From contig NZ_CP130427.1 of the NCBI RefSeq assembly GCF_030518795.1, positions 4,092,001-4,156,000 of the forward strand: a stretch of DNA of 64,000 nt, written 5' to 3'. Shown here piece after piece: positions 40,285 to 48,816 of the stretch. Both the position numbers and the translations under genes were made by a program. The DNA is from Micromonospora sp. NBRC 110009 (GTDB taxonomy: Bacteria > Actinomycetota > Actinomycetes > Mycobacteriales > Micromonosporaceae). The notes beneath the pieces are model-generated. The model ran no database searches and was not told the DNA's origin. It saw only the letters and a list, made by a program, of their open reading frames with translations. Every line of letters begins with the position of its first letter. Position 1 is the stretch's first letter.

Positions 40285-43200
40285 CAGGCGACGGCGGGGC
40301 CGGTGTCGGGCACAGGGTGCCCGGCCAGCGCCAGCAGGCCCGGGGCGTCGTTGCGCTCGGCGAACGCGCGCACCTCGGCCAGCGGCCCGGCCGATGGTTC
40401 CCCGGCCAGGTCCAGCTCGGCCGCCGCCAGGGCGAGGGCCAGCATCCGGTCGGTCACGTCCGGGATCCGGCCGTAGATCTCCGCGCCGGCCAGGTGCAGC
40501 TCACCCGCGCGCCGGTGGTCGCCGTCCGCCGCCGCGAGGGCCCCGGTCACGGTCCGCAACGCCGCCTCCGACCAGGGCGTCCGGTGGGGGAGCCGATCCA
40601 GCATGGCGCGGACCCGCACCGCGGCGTCCCGGCCGGACAGCGCGGCGGCGTACGCCGCGGCGGCGATCCACTCGCCGCTGGCCAGCGCCGGCACCGCCGA
40701 CCACGAGTCCGCCAGCTCGTCGACCAGTTCCCCGGCCTCCGCCGCCCGGCCCTGCAGCGCCCGGCAGAGCGCGGCCATGCCGAGCATGGTCCAGTGCGGC
40801 CGGTGGAACCCGCTGCGCCGGGCGCTGTCCAGCGCGGCGGCCACGTCGTCCCGGTGCCGGGGCGTCCCCAGGGTGGCGTCGTCGCGCTGGTGGGGGGCCG
40901 GCCGGGGTGCCGGCGGCACCGGGTGCCCGCGCAGCACCAGCAGGCACGAGCGCAGGCCGCGGACCTGCATGTCCCAGCCACCGGTCGGGGTGTCCACGAA
41001 CGCGTCGGCGGCGGTGATCAACCGGGCGAACTCCCCGTCGAAGTACGCCCGCATCGCCTCCCCGGAGTAGCTGGTGGCCAGGGTCTGGCCGCTGCCCTTG
41101 GCCGCGGGCGCGGTGGACAGCAGCGCGTCCGAGCGCAGCCAGTCGCCCTCCTCGCGGACCGCGAACGCCAGGTTCTGCAGCGCCCGGGGCAGCGCGAGCA
41201 GCTGCAGGGACCGGCTCGACTCGACCAGCGCGTGCAGCTCGTCCAGGCCGGACCGGTCGCCCGCCTGGTAGCGCGCGGTGGCCGCGGTGATCCGGGCGTT
41301 GACGTTCACCTCGGCCAGGCCCAGCCGGGCGCCGATCCCGGCCGCCGTCTCCGCCGCGACCACCGCCGCGTCCCGCTCGTAGTTGAGCATGTGCAGCCGG
41401 CCCAGCTCGGCGTGCGCGTCCGCCTTCTGCGCGCTGTCCGGCAGCGGCTCGAAGAGCGCCACCGCCCGGTCCAGGCAGGCCACCGCCGCGCCGCGGTCGG
41501 CGCGCAGCCAGGCCGCCTGGCCGAGCAGGGTCCAGGCCCGGGCGGCGCAGGCGTCGTCGCCGTGCGCGAGCAGCCGGTCGGCGATCGCGTGCAGCTGCTC
41601 CGGCCCGCCGCCGGAGAGGAACCCGTTGCCGTCCCGGTAGAACGAGATCTCCGTGCTCAGCAGCTCCAGTTGCAGCCGGCCGACCGGGTCGCTGTCGTCG
41701 GCCAGGCCCAGCGCCCGGCCGGCGTGCGCGGCCGCCGCGTCCAGCCCGTGCAGGGCGTACGCCCGGCGGGCCGCCCGGTGCAGCGCGGCCCGCGCCGGAG
41801 CGGCGTACCGCTGGGTGTCCATGCCCAGCGTCCGGGCGATCTCGTGGGCCGCCCACCGGTGGTGCGCCAGCACCTCGGCCAGGTCGGTGTCCCGGCTCTG
41901 CGACAGCGTGTCCAGCCAGTCCGCCGTCCGCTCGTGCCGGGCCACCCGCTCGGTACGCGGCAGCCGCTGGTAGCAGACGTCCCGGACCAGCACGTGCCGG
42001 AACCGGTACTCCGGCTGCCCGGCCATCGTGGAGGCCGCCTGCTCGTGCACGAAGTCGCGCTGCTCCAGCCGGCGCAGGGCCCGCTCCACCGACTCGACCG
42101 GCTGGCCCAGCGCGGCGGCCACCGCGCCCGGCCAGAACTGCACGCCCACCACCGACGCGGCCAGCAGCACGCTCCGGTCCTTGGCGTCGAGCAGGTCGAC
42201 CCGGTTGGCGATCACCGCGTGCACGCTCTCCGGCATCGGCAGGTCGAGGTGCTTCTCCAGCGACCAGCCGCGCCCCGACTGGCGCAGCGCGCCCTGCTCG
42301 ATGAGCATCCGGACGTACTCGTGGGCGTAGAGCGGGTTGCCGCCGGCCACCTCCACCAGCGGGGTGAGCATCTCGGCGGGGAACGCGGCCTGGCCGAACA
42401 TGTGCGCGTAGAGCGAGGCGATGCCGGTGTCCCGCAGCGGGGGCAGCGTGATCGTCACCGAGCCGGTGATCGTCCCCGCCCAGGTCGGGTCGCGGTCGAC
42501 CAGTTCCGGCCGGGCGGTGCAGAGCAGCAGCAGCGGCACGTCGCGGGCGGCGGCGCCGAGCAGCTCGACGAAGCGCAGCATGGCGTCGTCGGCCCAGTGC
42601 AGGTCCTCGAAGACCAGCACGGTGGGGCGCCGGGCGGCGACCGCGAGCAGGAACCGCCGCCACGCCGACTCGGCCTCCTCGGCGGGCAGCGCGGCGCCGG
42701 TCAGCCCGACCAGCGGGCGCAGCGCGTCGACGATCCGGTCCCGCTCGGCCGGGCCGACCAGTTCGGTGACCGCGGAGGTGAGCCGCTGCGCCGCGGTGGA
42801 CGCCGGGTCGGTGTCGAGGATGCCGGCCTCGGTCTTCACGATGTCGGCCAGCGCGGCGAAGGTGACGTTCTCCCCGAACGGCGGGCACCGCCCGGTACGC
42901 CAGGTCAGCGGCTCGTCGACCAGCCGCTCGGCGTGCCGGTGCAGCTCCCGGACCAGCCGGCTCTTGCCCAGGCCGGCCCGGCCGAACACGGTCACCACCT
43001 GCGGCAGCCGGTCCCGCAGCGACCGGTGCAGGGCGTTGACCAGCAGGCCCAGCTCGTGCTCCCGGTCGATCAGCGGGGTGGTGTCCGGCTCCCGGTCGGT
43101 GGGCTGCCGGCGTACCGGGGCCAGGGCGAGCCAGACCTCGGTGGGGGTGGAGCGCCCGCGCAGGGTGACCGGCGGCTGCTCCTCGTAGCGGATGGCGTCC

Positions 43201-43847
43201 TTGGTCAGCGCGTGGGTGGCGCCGCAGACCAGCACCCCGCCGGGCGGGGACACCGACTGCATCCGGGACGCGGTGTTGACCACGTCGCCGGCCACGATCG
43301 CCTGCCCCCCGTCCCGGGCGGCGGCCACGTCGACCAGCGCCTCGCCGGTCGCCACGCCCACCCGGAAGCGCAGCTCGTCGTGGCCGCTCGGGGCGAACCG
43401 GGTGAGCACCCGTTGCAGCTCCAGGCCGGCCCGTACGCAGCGCAGCGCGTCGGTCTCGGTGGCCACCGGGGCGCCGAAGAGCGCCATCACCGCGTCGCCG
43501 ATGTACTTCTCGACCACCCCGCCGTACTGCCCGACCACCCGCCTGGCGGCGGAGAAGAAGCCGGTCTGCATGCCCCGGACCTGCTCCGGGTCGGCCCGCT
43601 CCACGTACGGGGTGAAGTCGATGAGGTCGACGAAGAGCACGCTGACCCGGCGGCGGTCCTCCTGCGGCGCCGCCACCGGCTGCCTGGCCCCGGAGCGGGG
43701 CGACCCGCACGAGGTGCAGAAGGCCACGTCGGCGGCGAGCGGGCGCAGGCAGTGCGGGCAGACCGCGCCCAGCTCCGCCCCGCAGCCACCGCAGAAGCGG
43801 TCGCCGTCGGCGGCGGTACGTCCACAACGGTCACACTGCGCGGAGAT
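40281..43847 (-). CDS. Double zinc ribbon / class III cyclase / AAA ATPase regulator, apparent ATC start
   Basis: A protein of about 1188 residues. Residues 1-50 hold two CxxC-x10-CxxC ribbons (Cys 5, 8, 19, 22 and 30, 33, 44, 47). A class III nucleotide cyclase domain follows (SVLFVDLIDFTPYV, VVEKYIGDAVMALFG, GDVVNTASRMQ: both metal aspartates and the late Asn/Arg are present). Then comes an AAA/NACHT-like ATPase (Walker A GRAGLGKSRL, Walker B VLVFEDLHWADD) and a long alpha-helical TPR-like C-terminus. The only standard start, GTG 43727, would cut ribbon 2 in half. No ATG, GTG or TTG exists further up in frame, but ATC at 43847 has GGAGGGG four bases upstream. I annotate that start. It is probably a signal-integrating regulator; cyclase activity is untested. 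Confidence 0.85.
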   Translation of the reverse strand: MSAQCDRCGRTAADGDRFCGGCGAELGAVCPHCLRPLAADVAFCTSCGSPRSGARQPVAAPQEDRRRVSVLFVDLIDFTPYVERADPEQVRGMQTGFFSAARRVVGQYGGVVEKYIGDAVMALFGAPVATETDALRCVRAGLELQRVLTRFAPSGHDELRFRVGVATGEALVDVAAARDGGQAIVAGDVVNTASRMQSVSPPGGVLVCGATHALTKDAIRYEEQPPVTLRGRSTPTEVWLALAPVRRQPTDREPDTTPLIDREHELGLLVNALHRSLRDRLPQVVTVFGRAGLGKSRLVRELHRHAERLVDEPLTWRTGRCPPFGENVTFAALADIVKTEAGILDTDPASTAAQRLTSAVTELVGPAERDRIVDALRPLVGLTGAALPAEEAESAWRRFLLAVAARRPTVLVFEDLHWADDAMLRFVELLGAAARDVPLLLLCTARPELVDRDPTWAGTITGSVTITLPPLRDTGIASLYAHMFGQAAFPAEMLTPLVEVAGGNPLYAHEYVRMLIEQGALRQSGRGWSLEKHLDLPMPESVHAVIANRVDLLDAKDRSVLLAASVVGVQFWPGAVAAALGQPVESVERALRRLEQRDFVHEQAASTMAGQPEYRFRHVLVRDVCYQRLPRTERVARHERTADWLDTLSQSRDTDLAEVLAHHRWAAHEIARTLGMDTQRYAAPARAALHRAARRAYALHGLDAAAAHAGRALGLADDSDPVGRLQLELLSTEISFYRDGNGFLSGGGPEQLHAIADRLLAHGDDACAARAWTLLGQAAWLRADRGAAVACLDRAVALFEPLPDSAQKADAHAELGRLHMLNYERDAAVVAAETAAGIGARLGLAEVNVNARITAATARYQAGDRSGLDELHALVESSRSLQLLALPRALQNLAFAVREEGDWLRSDALLSTAPAAKGSGQTLATSYSGEAMRAYFDGEFARLITAADAFVDTPTGGWDMQVRGLRSCLLVLRGHPVPPAPRPAPHQRDDATLGTPRHRDDVAAALDSARRSGFHRPHWTMLGMAALCRALQGRAAEAGELVDELADSWSAVPALASGEWIAAAAYAAALSGRDAAVRVRAMLDRLPHRTPWSEAALRTVTGALAAADGDHRRAGELHLAGAEIYGRIPDVTDRMLALALAAAELDLAGEPSAGPLAEVRAFAERNDAPGLLALAGHPVPDTGPAVAC

Positions 43848-44050
43848 GACGCCCCTCCACTGGTGGGTCTTCCGGCCGGTCCCGGCCGGGCGCCGCCCCC
43901 CGCGGCGTCCAGGGTGAGTATCGCGGCTGCCGGGAGTGTCAGGTACCGGGCTGTTGGCTTGTGGACACTCGTCCGGGCAGTCAGCGGGTGGGTCCGCGGA
44001 CTACATTCATGCCGCCGGACGACGACGACCGCGATCAAGGGGGACACATC

Positions 44051-44266
44051 ATGGTGTACGTGAAGCTGGACAGCGACTGGACCGACGCCGACGGGATCGG
44101 GCACGTGGCGGGCGAGTCCGTCGACGTGGACGCGGCGACGCTGGCCGTGCTCCAGGCCGAGGGCATCGTCAGCGAGGGGTCCGGTGGGAGCAAGGACGGC
44201 ACCGACTGGGCCGGCCCGACCGGCACCACCACCAACTGGGCGGGGCCGACCAGCACCACCCCGTGA
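44051..44266 (+). CDS. Small hypothetical protein with a tandem WAGPT tail
   Basis: This 71-residue acidic protein starts MVYVKLDSDWTDADGIGHV, followed by VDVDAATLAVLQAEGIV, and a tail in which DWAGPTGTTT is followed by NWAGPTSTTP. CAAGGGGGA lies about 8 bases before the ATG, and TACATT at 44002-44007 is a possible -10. It is divergent from the cyclase gene and convergent with the Crp-type regulator. The ordered part recalls small beta-hairpin domains of phage head-fibre proteins, but there are no phage genes here. I do not know its function. Confidence 0.7.
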   Translation: MVYVKLDSDWTDADGIGHVAGESVDVDAATLAVLQAEGIVSEGSGGSKDGTDWAGPTGTTTNWAGPTSTTP

Positions 44267-44287
44267 CCCCACGCGGCGGAGACCGAC

Positions 44288-44321
44288 GACGCGGCCGTGG
44301 CGGAGGCGCCACGGCCGCGTC
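44288..44321. terminator. Bidirectional terminator before the Crp-type gene end
   Basis: A perfect 14-bp stem (44288-44301 with 44308-44321) with a 6-base loop lies between two convergent genes. Confidence 0.8.
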
Positions 44322-44327
44322 GCGCGT

Positions 44328-45020
44328 TCAGCGGTCGTTCATCCCGGCGCGGCGGCGCAGCGCCGCGACGTCGGTGACCACGATCCGGCGGCCCTCGGTC
44401 CGCAGCCAGCCCCGGCTGGCGAAGGAGCCGATCGCCTGGTTGACGCTCTGCCGGGAGCCGCCGGCCATCTCGGCGAGCTGGCTCTGGTTGAGCTCGATCG
44501 TGATCATCGGGGCCTGGCTCTCGCCGGCCAGCCGGACCAGCGTCTTGGCCACCCGGCCGGGCAGGTCGAGGAAGACGTGGTCGGCGTTCTGCTCGGTCAG
44601 CCGCCGGATCAGCCCGCCGAGCGAGCGCATCACCGCGTCGAGGATGCGCGGGTTGGAGTGCACCAGCTCCATGAAGGCCGGGCGGGACAGCGCCAGTGCG
44701 GTGCAGTCCTCGATCGCCTCGGCGGACGCCGACCGGGTCGAGGCGTCCAGCAGGGAGACCTCGCCCAGCACGTCCGGCGGCCGGATCACCGACAGCACGG
44801 CCCGCTCGCCGGTCGGCGCGGTGCGGAACACGGCCACCGCGCCGCGACGCAGCACGATCAGCGACTCGCCGGGGTCGTTCTCCACAAAGAGCAGCTGACC
44901 CTTGCGGTACGTACGCGGCACGGCCGCGGCGATGACCCGCTGCCGCACCTCCGGCTCCAGCCCGGCGAACATGTCCACGCCCGTGAGCGCGTCACCCGGC
45001 TCCGGCAGGCGAACCTCCAC
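44328..45020 (-). CDS. Crp/Fnr-family transcriptional regulator
   Basis: This 230-residue regulator has an N-terminal cyclic-nucleotide-binding fold (YRKGQLLFVENDPGESLIVLRRGAVAVFR, VLGEVSLLD, STRSASAEA), a dimerisation helix and a C-terminal Crp helix-turn-helix (LNQSQLAEMAGGSRQSVNQAIGSFASRGWL). The phosphate-binding cassette keeps GEVSLL and the RSA of TRSASA, so cAMP binding is possible. The divergently organised nucleotide cyclase gene nearby gives a possible cAMP source (inference). The GTG at 45020 has GGGGAGGGG about 8 bases upstream. Confidence 0.9.
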   Translation of the reverse strand: MEVRLPEPGDALTGVDMFAGLEPEVRQRVIAAAVPRTYRKGQLLFVENDPGESLIVLRRGAVAVFRTAPTGERAVLSVIRPPDVLGEVSLLDASTRSASAEAIEDCTALALSRPAFMELVHSNPRILDAVMRSLGGLIRRLTEQNADHVFLDLPGRVAKTLVRLAGESQAPMITIELNQSQLAEMAGGSRQSVNQAIGSFASRGWLRTEGRRIVVTDVAALRRRAGMNDR

Positions 45021-45267
45021 GGCCCAACCCCTCCCCGGTCAAGGACCACAACTCGCACCCCGGGTGAACCTGTCATCCCCGGTACGAGGCATCAGAACCG
45101 GTTCGGCGTCCGGTAGCGGTACACATCAGATCATGACGCTCCGGTCGCTTGCTGTACACCCCTGGAGCTACTCAAGTGACCGGCCTGAGCAGTGCTGCGC
45201 GCGGCGGTGACCTCGACGGACGCCCCCCCCCGGCGGCGGCCGGCGGCCGTGGGCGAGGATGGCGGGG

Positions 45268-45765
45268 ATGGTCTACCGCTATTTCTACGACTGCGAGTTC
45301 ATCGAGGACGGCCGGATCGTCGACCTCGTGTCGATCGGCGTCGTCGACGAGTACGGCCGCGAGTTCTACGCGGTCTCCACCGAGTTCGACGACTCCCGGG
45401 CCGTGCCCTGGGTGCGCCGCAACGTGCTGGACAAGCTCCCCTCGCCGGCCGATCGGGCCTGGCGGTCCCGGGAGCGGATCCGGGACGACCTCTACGAGTT
45501 CCTGATGGAGCCGGTGCGGGACCGGCCGGGCGAGCAGTTGGAGCTCTGGGCCTGGTACGCGGCGTACGACCACGTGGTGCTGGCCCAGCTGTGGGGGGCG
45601 ATGCCGGCCCTGCCCCGGGAGATCCCCCGGTTCACCAAGGAGCTGCGCCAGCTCTGGGACGACCGGGGCCGACCGCGGCTGCCGGACGCCGAGGCGGACC
45701 GGCATGACGCCCTGGTCGACGCCCGGCACAACCTGGCCCGTTGGCGGGCAATGACCGGTCGATGA
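45268..45765 (+). CDS. 3'-5' exoribonuclease (Rv2179c family)
   Basis: This 165-residue DEDD-type nuclease matches the Rv2179c family, a 3'-5' exoribonuclease with RNase T-like fold. Motifs are RYFYDCEFIEDG (acidic pair Asp/Glu), DLVSIGVVDEYGREFYAVSTEF, WAWYAAYDHVVL and HDALVDARHNL (final His/Asp). I use ATG 45268 (MVYRYFYD) with GAGG upstream; ATG 45259 abuts that site. In M. tuberculosis it is next to the DAHP synthase gene; here 12.5 kb of other genes separates them. A role in RNA maturation or decay is presumed. Confidence 0.9.
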   Translation: MVYRYFYDCEFIEDGRIVDLVSIGVVDEYGREFYAVSTEFDDSRAVPWVRRNVLDKLPSPADRAWRSRERIRDDLYEFLMEPVRDRPGEQLELWAWYAAYDHVVLAQLWGAMPALPREIPRFTKELRQLWDDRGRPRLPDAEADRHDALVDARHNLARWRAMTGR

Positions 45766-45837
45766 CCCCCCGGTAGGTTTTGCCGGTTCTGTCCCGGGCA
45801 TCGGTCTGGCATCGGAGCCGAGCCGAGGAGTGCCCTC

Positions 45838-46272
45838 ATGAGCCACGAGCCCATCCCCACCGCGGACGGCCGCCGCCGGGTCACCGAGCTGATCCGGGAC
45901 GCCCGCGCCTGCCTGCTGACCACCACCGCCGTGGACGGGCGGCTGGTCAGCCGGCCGATGGTGCTGCCGGCGGCGGAGTTCGACGGCGACCTCTGGTTCT
46001 TCGCCTACGCGGACTCCGCGAAGATCCGGCAGATCCGGGTGAACCCGCAGGTCAACGTGGGCCTCTTCGACCAGCGCCAACACGCCTGGGTGTCGATGGC
46101 CGGGACCGCGCAGGAGGGCTGGGAACGGGGGCGCGCCGAGCGGCTGTGGCACCCGCAGCTCGAGACCTGGTTCCCGGACGGGCCGGACACCCCAGGGCTC
46201 ACCCTGCTCAAGGTCCACGCCGGCCCGGCCGAGTACTGGGCGGCCGGGGAGAACCACCAGGTCAGCTACTGA
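45838..46272 (+). CDS. Pyridoxamine 5'-phosphate oxidase-like (split-barrel) protein
   Basis: This 144-residue flavin-binding split-barrel protein resembles the general stress protein 26 branch: ACLLTTTAVDGRLVSRPMVLPAAEF, LWFFAYADSAKIRQIRVNPQVNVGLFD, WVSMAGTAQ, then LLKVHAGPAEYW near the end. Members bind FMN or F420, and their reactions are seldom known. GAGGAG lies about 7 bases before the ATG. It stands as a single gene between the exoribonuclease and phosphofructokinase genes. Confidence 0.85.
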   Translation: MSHEPIPTADGRRRVTELIRDARACLLTTTAVDGRLVSRPMVLPAAEFDGDLWFFAYADSAKIRQIRVNPQVNVGLFDQRQHAWVSMAGTAQEGWERGRAERLWHPQLETWFPDGPDTPGLTLLKVHAGPAEYWAAGENHQVSY

Positions 46273-46339
46273 CCGGTAGCCCCGTCCGCCCGGCGGGGAG
46301 CGGCCGGGTCGCGGTGTCGGCGCACAGCTCCGCCGACTA

Positions 46340-46351
46340 CAGTGCGCACTG
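46340..46351. promoter_or_regulatory. 12-bp perfect palindrome before the phosphofructokinase gene
   Basis: CAGTGCGCACTG is a perfect palindrome 102 bases before the start of the phosphofructokinase gene. It may be an operator; no regulator can be assigned. Confidence 0.35.
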
Positions 46352-46452
46352 ACGGCCCGCCCCGGGCCGGCAACGGCGCCGATGGTCTGATCTGACACAT
46401 ATCCTGGGGCTTATCCGGGCTTCACCTGATGCTCCAGGAGGATGAGCAGATC

Positions 46453-47481
46453 ATGCGTATCGGCGTGCTCACCGGCGGCGGCGACTGCCCTGGTCTCAAT
46501 GCGGTGATTCGGGCGGTGGTCCGCAAGGGCGTCGCCACCTACGGTCACGAGTTCGTGGGCTTCCGGGACGGCTGGAAGGGCCCGCTGGAGGGCCTGTCCA
46601 AGCCGCTGGGCATCGCGGAGGTCCGCGGCATCCTGCCGCGCGGCGGCACCATCCTCGGCTCGTCCCGGACCAACCCGTTCAAGATCGAGAACGGCGTCGA
46701 GCGGATCAAGGACAACCTGGCCGCGCAGGGCGTGGACGCGCTGATCGCGATCGGCGGCGAGGACACCCTCGGCGTCGCCACCAAGCTGCACGAGCTGGGC
46801 GTCCACGTGATCGGCGTGCCGAAGACCATCGACAACGACCTCGGCGCCACCGACTACACCTTCGGCTTCGACACCGCGGTCAACATCGCCATGGAGGCGA
46901 TCGACCGGCTGCACACCACCGCGGAGAGCCACCACCGCACCCTGGTCGTCGAGGTGATGGGCCGGCACGCCGGCTGGATCGCCCTGCACGCCGGCCTCGC
47001 CGGCGGCGCCAATGTGATCCTGCTGCCCGAGCGGCAGTTCGACGTCGAGCAGGTGGCCGGCTACGTCGAGAAGCGCTTCCAGCACCAGTACGCCCCGATC
47101 GTCGTGGTCGCCGAGGGCGCCACCCCGCTCGAGGGCCAGATGGTCCTGCACAACCAGGAGCTCGACGCGTTCGGCCACGTCCGCCTCGGCGGCATCGGCC
47201 AGTGGCTCGCCGAGCAGCTGGAGGCGAAGACCGGCAAGGAGGCCCGCACCGTGGTGCTCGGCCACATCCAGCGCGGCGGCACCCCGACCGCCTTCGACCG
47301 GGTGCTCGCCACCCGGCTCGGCCTGCACGCGATCGACGCGGCCAATGAGGGCGACTGGGGCAAGATGGTCGCGATGCAGAGCACGGACATCGTCCGCGTT
47401 CCGCTCGCCGAGGCCACCCGGGAGCTGAAGACCGTGCCGCTGGAGCGGTACGCCGAGGCCGAGGTCTTCTTCGGCAGCTGA
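46453..47481 (+). CDS. 6-phosphofructokinase, pyrophosphate-type signature
   Basis: This 342-residue phosphofructokinase phosphorylates fructose-6-phosphate. Motifs are GVLTGGGDCPGLNAVIR, PRGGTILGSSRTNPF, PKTIDNDL, MGRHAGWIA and GHIQRGGTPTAFDR. Residue 104 is Asp (GGEDT) and residue 124 is Lys (PKTIDND), where ATP-dependent enzymes have Gly at both positions. This Asp/Lys pair marks pyrophosphate-dependent enzymes, such as that of Amycolatopsis methanolica (from memory). If so, the reaction is reversible and can serve gluconeogenesis. ATG 46453 (MRIGVLTGGG) has AGGAGG about 11 bases upstream; an ATG at 46429 is the alternative. A terminator follows. Confidence 0.93.
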   Translation: MRIGVLTGGGDCPGLNAVIRAVVRKGVATYGHEFVGFRDGWKGPLEGLSKPLGIAEVRGILPRGGTILGSSRTNPFKIENGVERIKDNLAAQGVDALIAIGGEDTLGVATKLHELGVHVIGVPKTIDNDLGATDYTFGFDTAVNIAMEAIDRLHTTAESHHRTLVVEVMGRHAGWIALHAGLAGGANVILLPERQFDVEQVAGYVEKRFQHQYAPIVVVAEGATPLEGQMVLHNQELDAFGHVRLGGIGQWLAEQLEAKTGKEARTVVLGHIQRGGTPTAFDRVLATRLGLHAIDAANEGDWGKMVAMQSTDIVRVPLAEATRELKTVPLERYAEAEVFFGS

Positions 47482-47493
47482 TCGACGGCCGGT

Positions 47494-47524
47494 GGCGCGG
47501 CGGACCCGGACGGTCCGCCGCGCC
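47494..47524 (+). terminator. Terminator after the phosphofructokinase gene
   Basis: A 13-bp stem (47494-47506 with 47512-47524) and 5-base loop lie 12 bases after the stop. Confidence 0.8.
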
Positions 47525-47553
47525 CCGCCGCGAGGCGAGAGGGGTACGGCGTC

Positions 47554-48372
47554 ATGGCACCCGAGGTGCACACGGTCGCGGTGATCGGCGCGGGCAAGAT
47601 CGGCGAGCTGATGCTCTCCGGGCTGCTCCGCAGCGGCTGGCCGGTGGAGCGGCTGATCGCCACCGCCCGGCGACCCGCCCGCGCCCAGGAGCTGACCGCC
47701 CGGTACGGCGTACGGGTGGTGGACAACCTGGTCGCGGTGGACGAGGCGGAGGTGCTCGCCATCTCGGTCAAGCCGCAGGACGCGGCGGCGCTGCTGGACG
47801 AGATCGGCCCCAAGGTGCCGGCCGACAAGCTGGTCATCTCCCTCTGCGCCGGCCTGCCCACCAGCTTCTTCAACCGGCGGCTGCCCGACGGCACCCCGGT
47901 GGTCCGGGTGATGACCAACACCCCGGCGCTGGTCGACGAGGCGATGAGCGCCATCTCGGCCGGTGCCCACGCCACCGGCGCGCACCTGGCCCTGGCCGAG
48001 GAGATGTTCAAGCCGCTCGGCGCCACCCTCCGGGTGCCCGAGTCCCAGCAGGACGCGGTGACCGCCCTCTCCGGCTCCGGCCCCGCCTACTTCTACCTGC
48101 TGGTCGAGGCCATGATCGACGCCGGCATCCTGCTCGGCCTGCCCCGGCAGGTGGCGCACGACCTGATCGTGCAGACCGCGATCGGTTCCGCGGTGATGCT
48201 GCGCGACTCCGGCGAGCACCCGGTCAAGCTCCGCGAGGCGGTCACCTCGCCGGCCGGCACCACCATCAACGCCATCCGCGAGCTGGAGAACCACGGCGTA
48301 CGCGCGGCCATGCTGGCGGCGCTGGAGGCCGCCCGGGACCGGGCCCGCGAGCTGGCCGCCCAGGCCGACTGA
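47554..48372 (+). CDS. proC: Pyrroline-5-carboxylate reductase
   Basis: This 272-residue NAD(P)H enzyme reduces pyrroline-5-carboxylate to proline, the last step of proline synthesis. The Rossmann motif VAVIGAGKIGELMLSGLL starts the protein. VMTNTPALV and the P5CR signature SGSGPAYFYLLVEAMIDAGILLGLPR with REAVTSPAGTTINAI complete it. GAGAGGGG lies before the ATG. It is an isolated pro gene in this window. Confidence 0.95.
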   Translation: MAPEVHTVAVIGAGKIGELMLSGLLRSGWPVERLIATARRPARAQELTARYGVRVVDNLVAVDEAEVLAISVKPQDAAALLDEIGPKVPADKLVISLCAGLPTSFFNRRLPDGTPVVRVMTNTPALVDEAMSAISAGAHATGAHLALAEEMFKPLGATLRVPESQQDAVTALSGSGPAYFYLLVEAMIDAGILLGLPRQVAHDLIVQTAIGSAVMLRDSGEHPVKLREAVTSPAGTTINAIRELENHGVRAAMLAALEAARDRARELAAQAD

Positions 48373-48427
48373 GGCGCTCGGTCGGCGGGGCGGCGCGGCG
48401 TCCACCGCCGTGCCCCATACTGGCGCG

Positions 48428-48778
48428 GTGTTCACTCTCGCCCAGGCGCGACACCTGGTGGCCACCCTGCGCCCGCGCGTCGACGAGCTGATCCGGCTCC
48501 GCGCCGACCTGGCCGAGCTCCGGGCCGACCTGGCCGACCACGGGGTCAGCGCGCTCGGCGGCCGGGCCGAGGTGAAGGCGCTCGAGGCGCGGCTGCACGC
48601 GGTGCTGGAGGATCTGTACCAGCACGACATCCAGGTCAAGGGCATCGCCCCGGTGCTGCTGGACTTCCCCGGCGAGCGGGACGGGCGCGCGGTGCTCTGG
48701 TGCTGGCTGGAGGGGGACGACGACGTGCGCTGGTACCACCGCGCGGAGTGTGGGTTCGCCGGCCGTCGCCCGGTCTGA
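48428..48778 (+). CDS. DUF2203 domain protein
   Basis: This 116-residue protein matches DUF2203: FTLAQARHLVATLRPRVDELIRLRADLAEL as a long N-terminal helix, a coiled segment, then the conserved end VLLDFPGERDGRAVLWCWLEGDDDVRWYHRAECGFAGRRPV. Its function is unknown. I use the GTG at 48428, which has CATACT exactly 6 bases upstream and no ribosome site (leaderless); a GTG at 48410 would place that box inside the coding region. Confidence 0.85.
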   Translation: MFTLAQARHLVATLRPRVDELIRLRADLAELRADLADHGVSALGGRAEVKALEARLHAVLEDLYQHDIQVKGIAPVLLDFPGERDGRAVLWCWLEGDDDVRWYHRAECGFAGRRPV

Positions 48779-48816
48779 CCGCCGTCGGTCGGCGGGTGGC
48801 GGCAGGCGGTGTCGCT

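Noticed and set aside
40317..44063. A 1248-codon plus-strand frame opposite the cyclase gene
   Set aside because: It is an antisense shadow rich in Arg, Gly, Pro and Gln without any recognisable fold.
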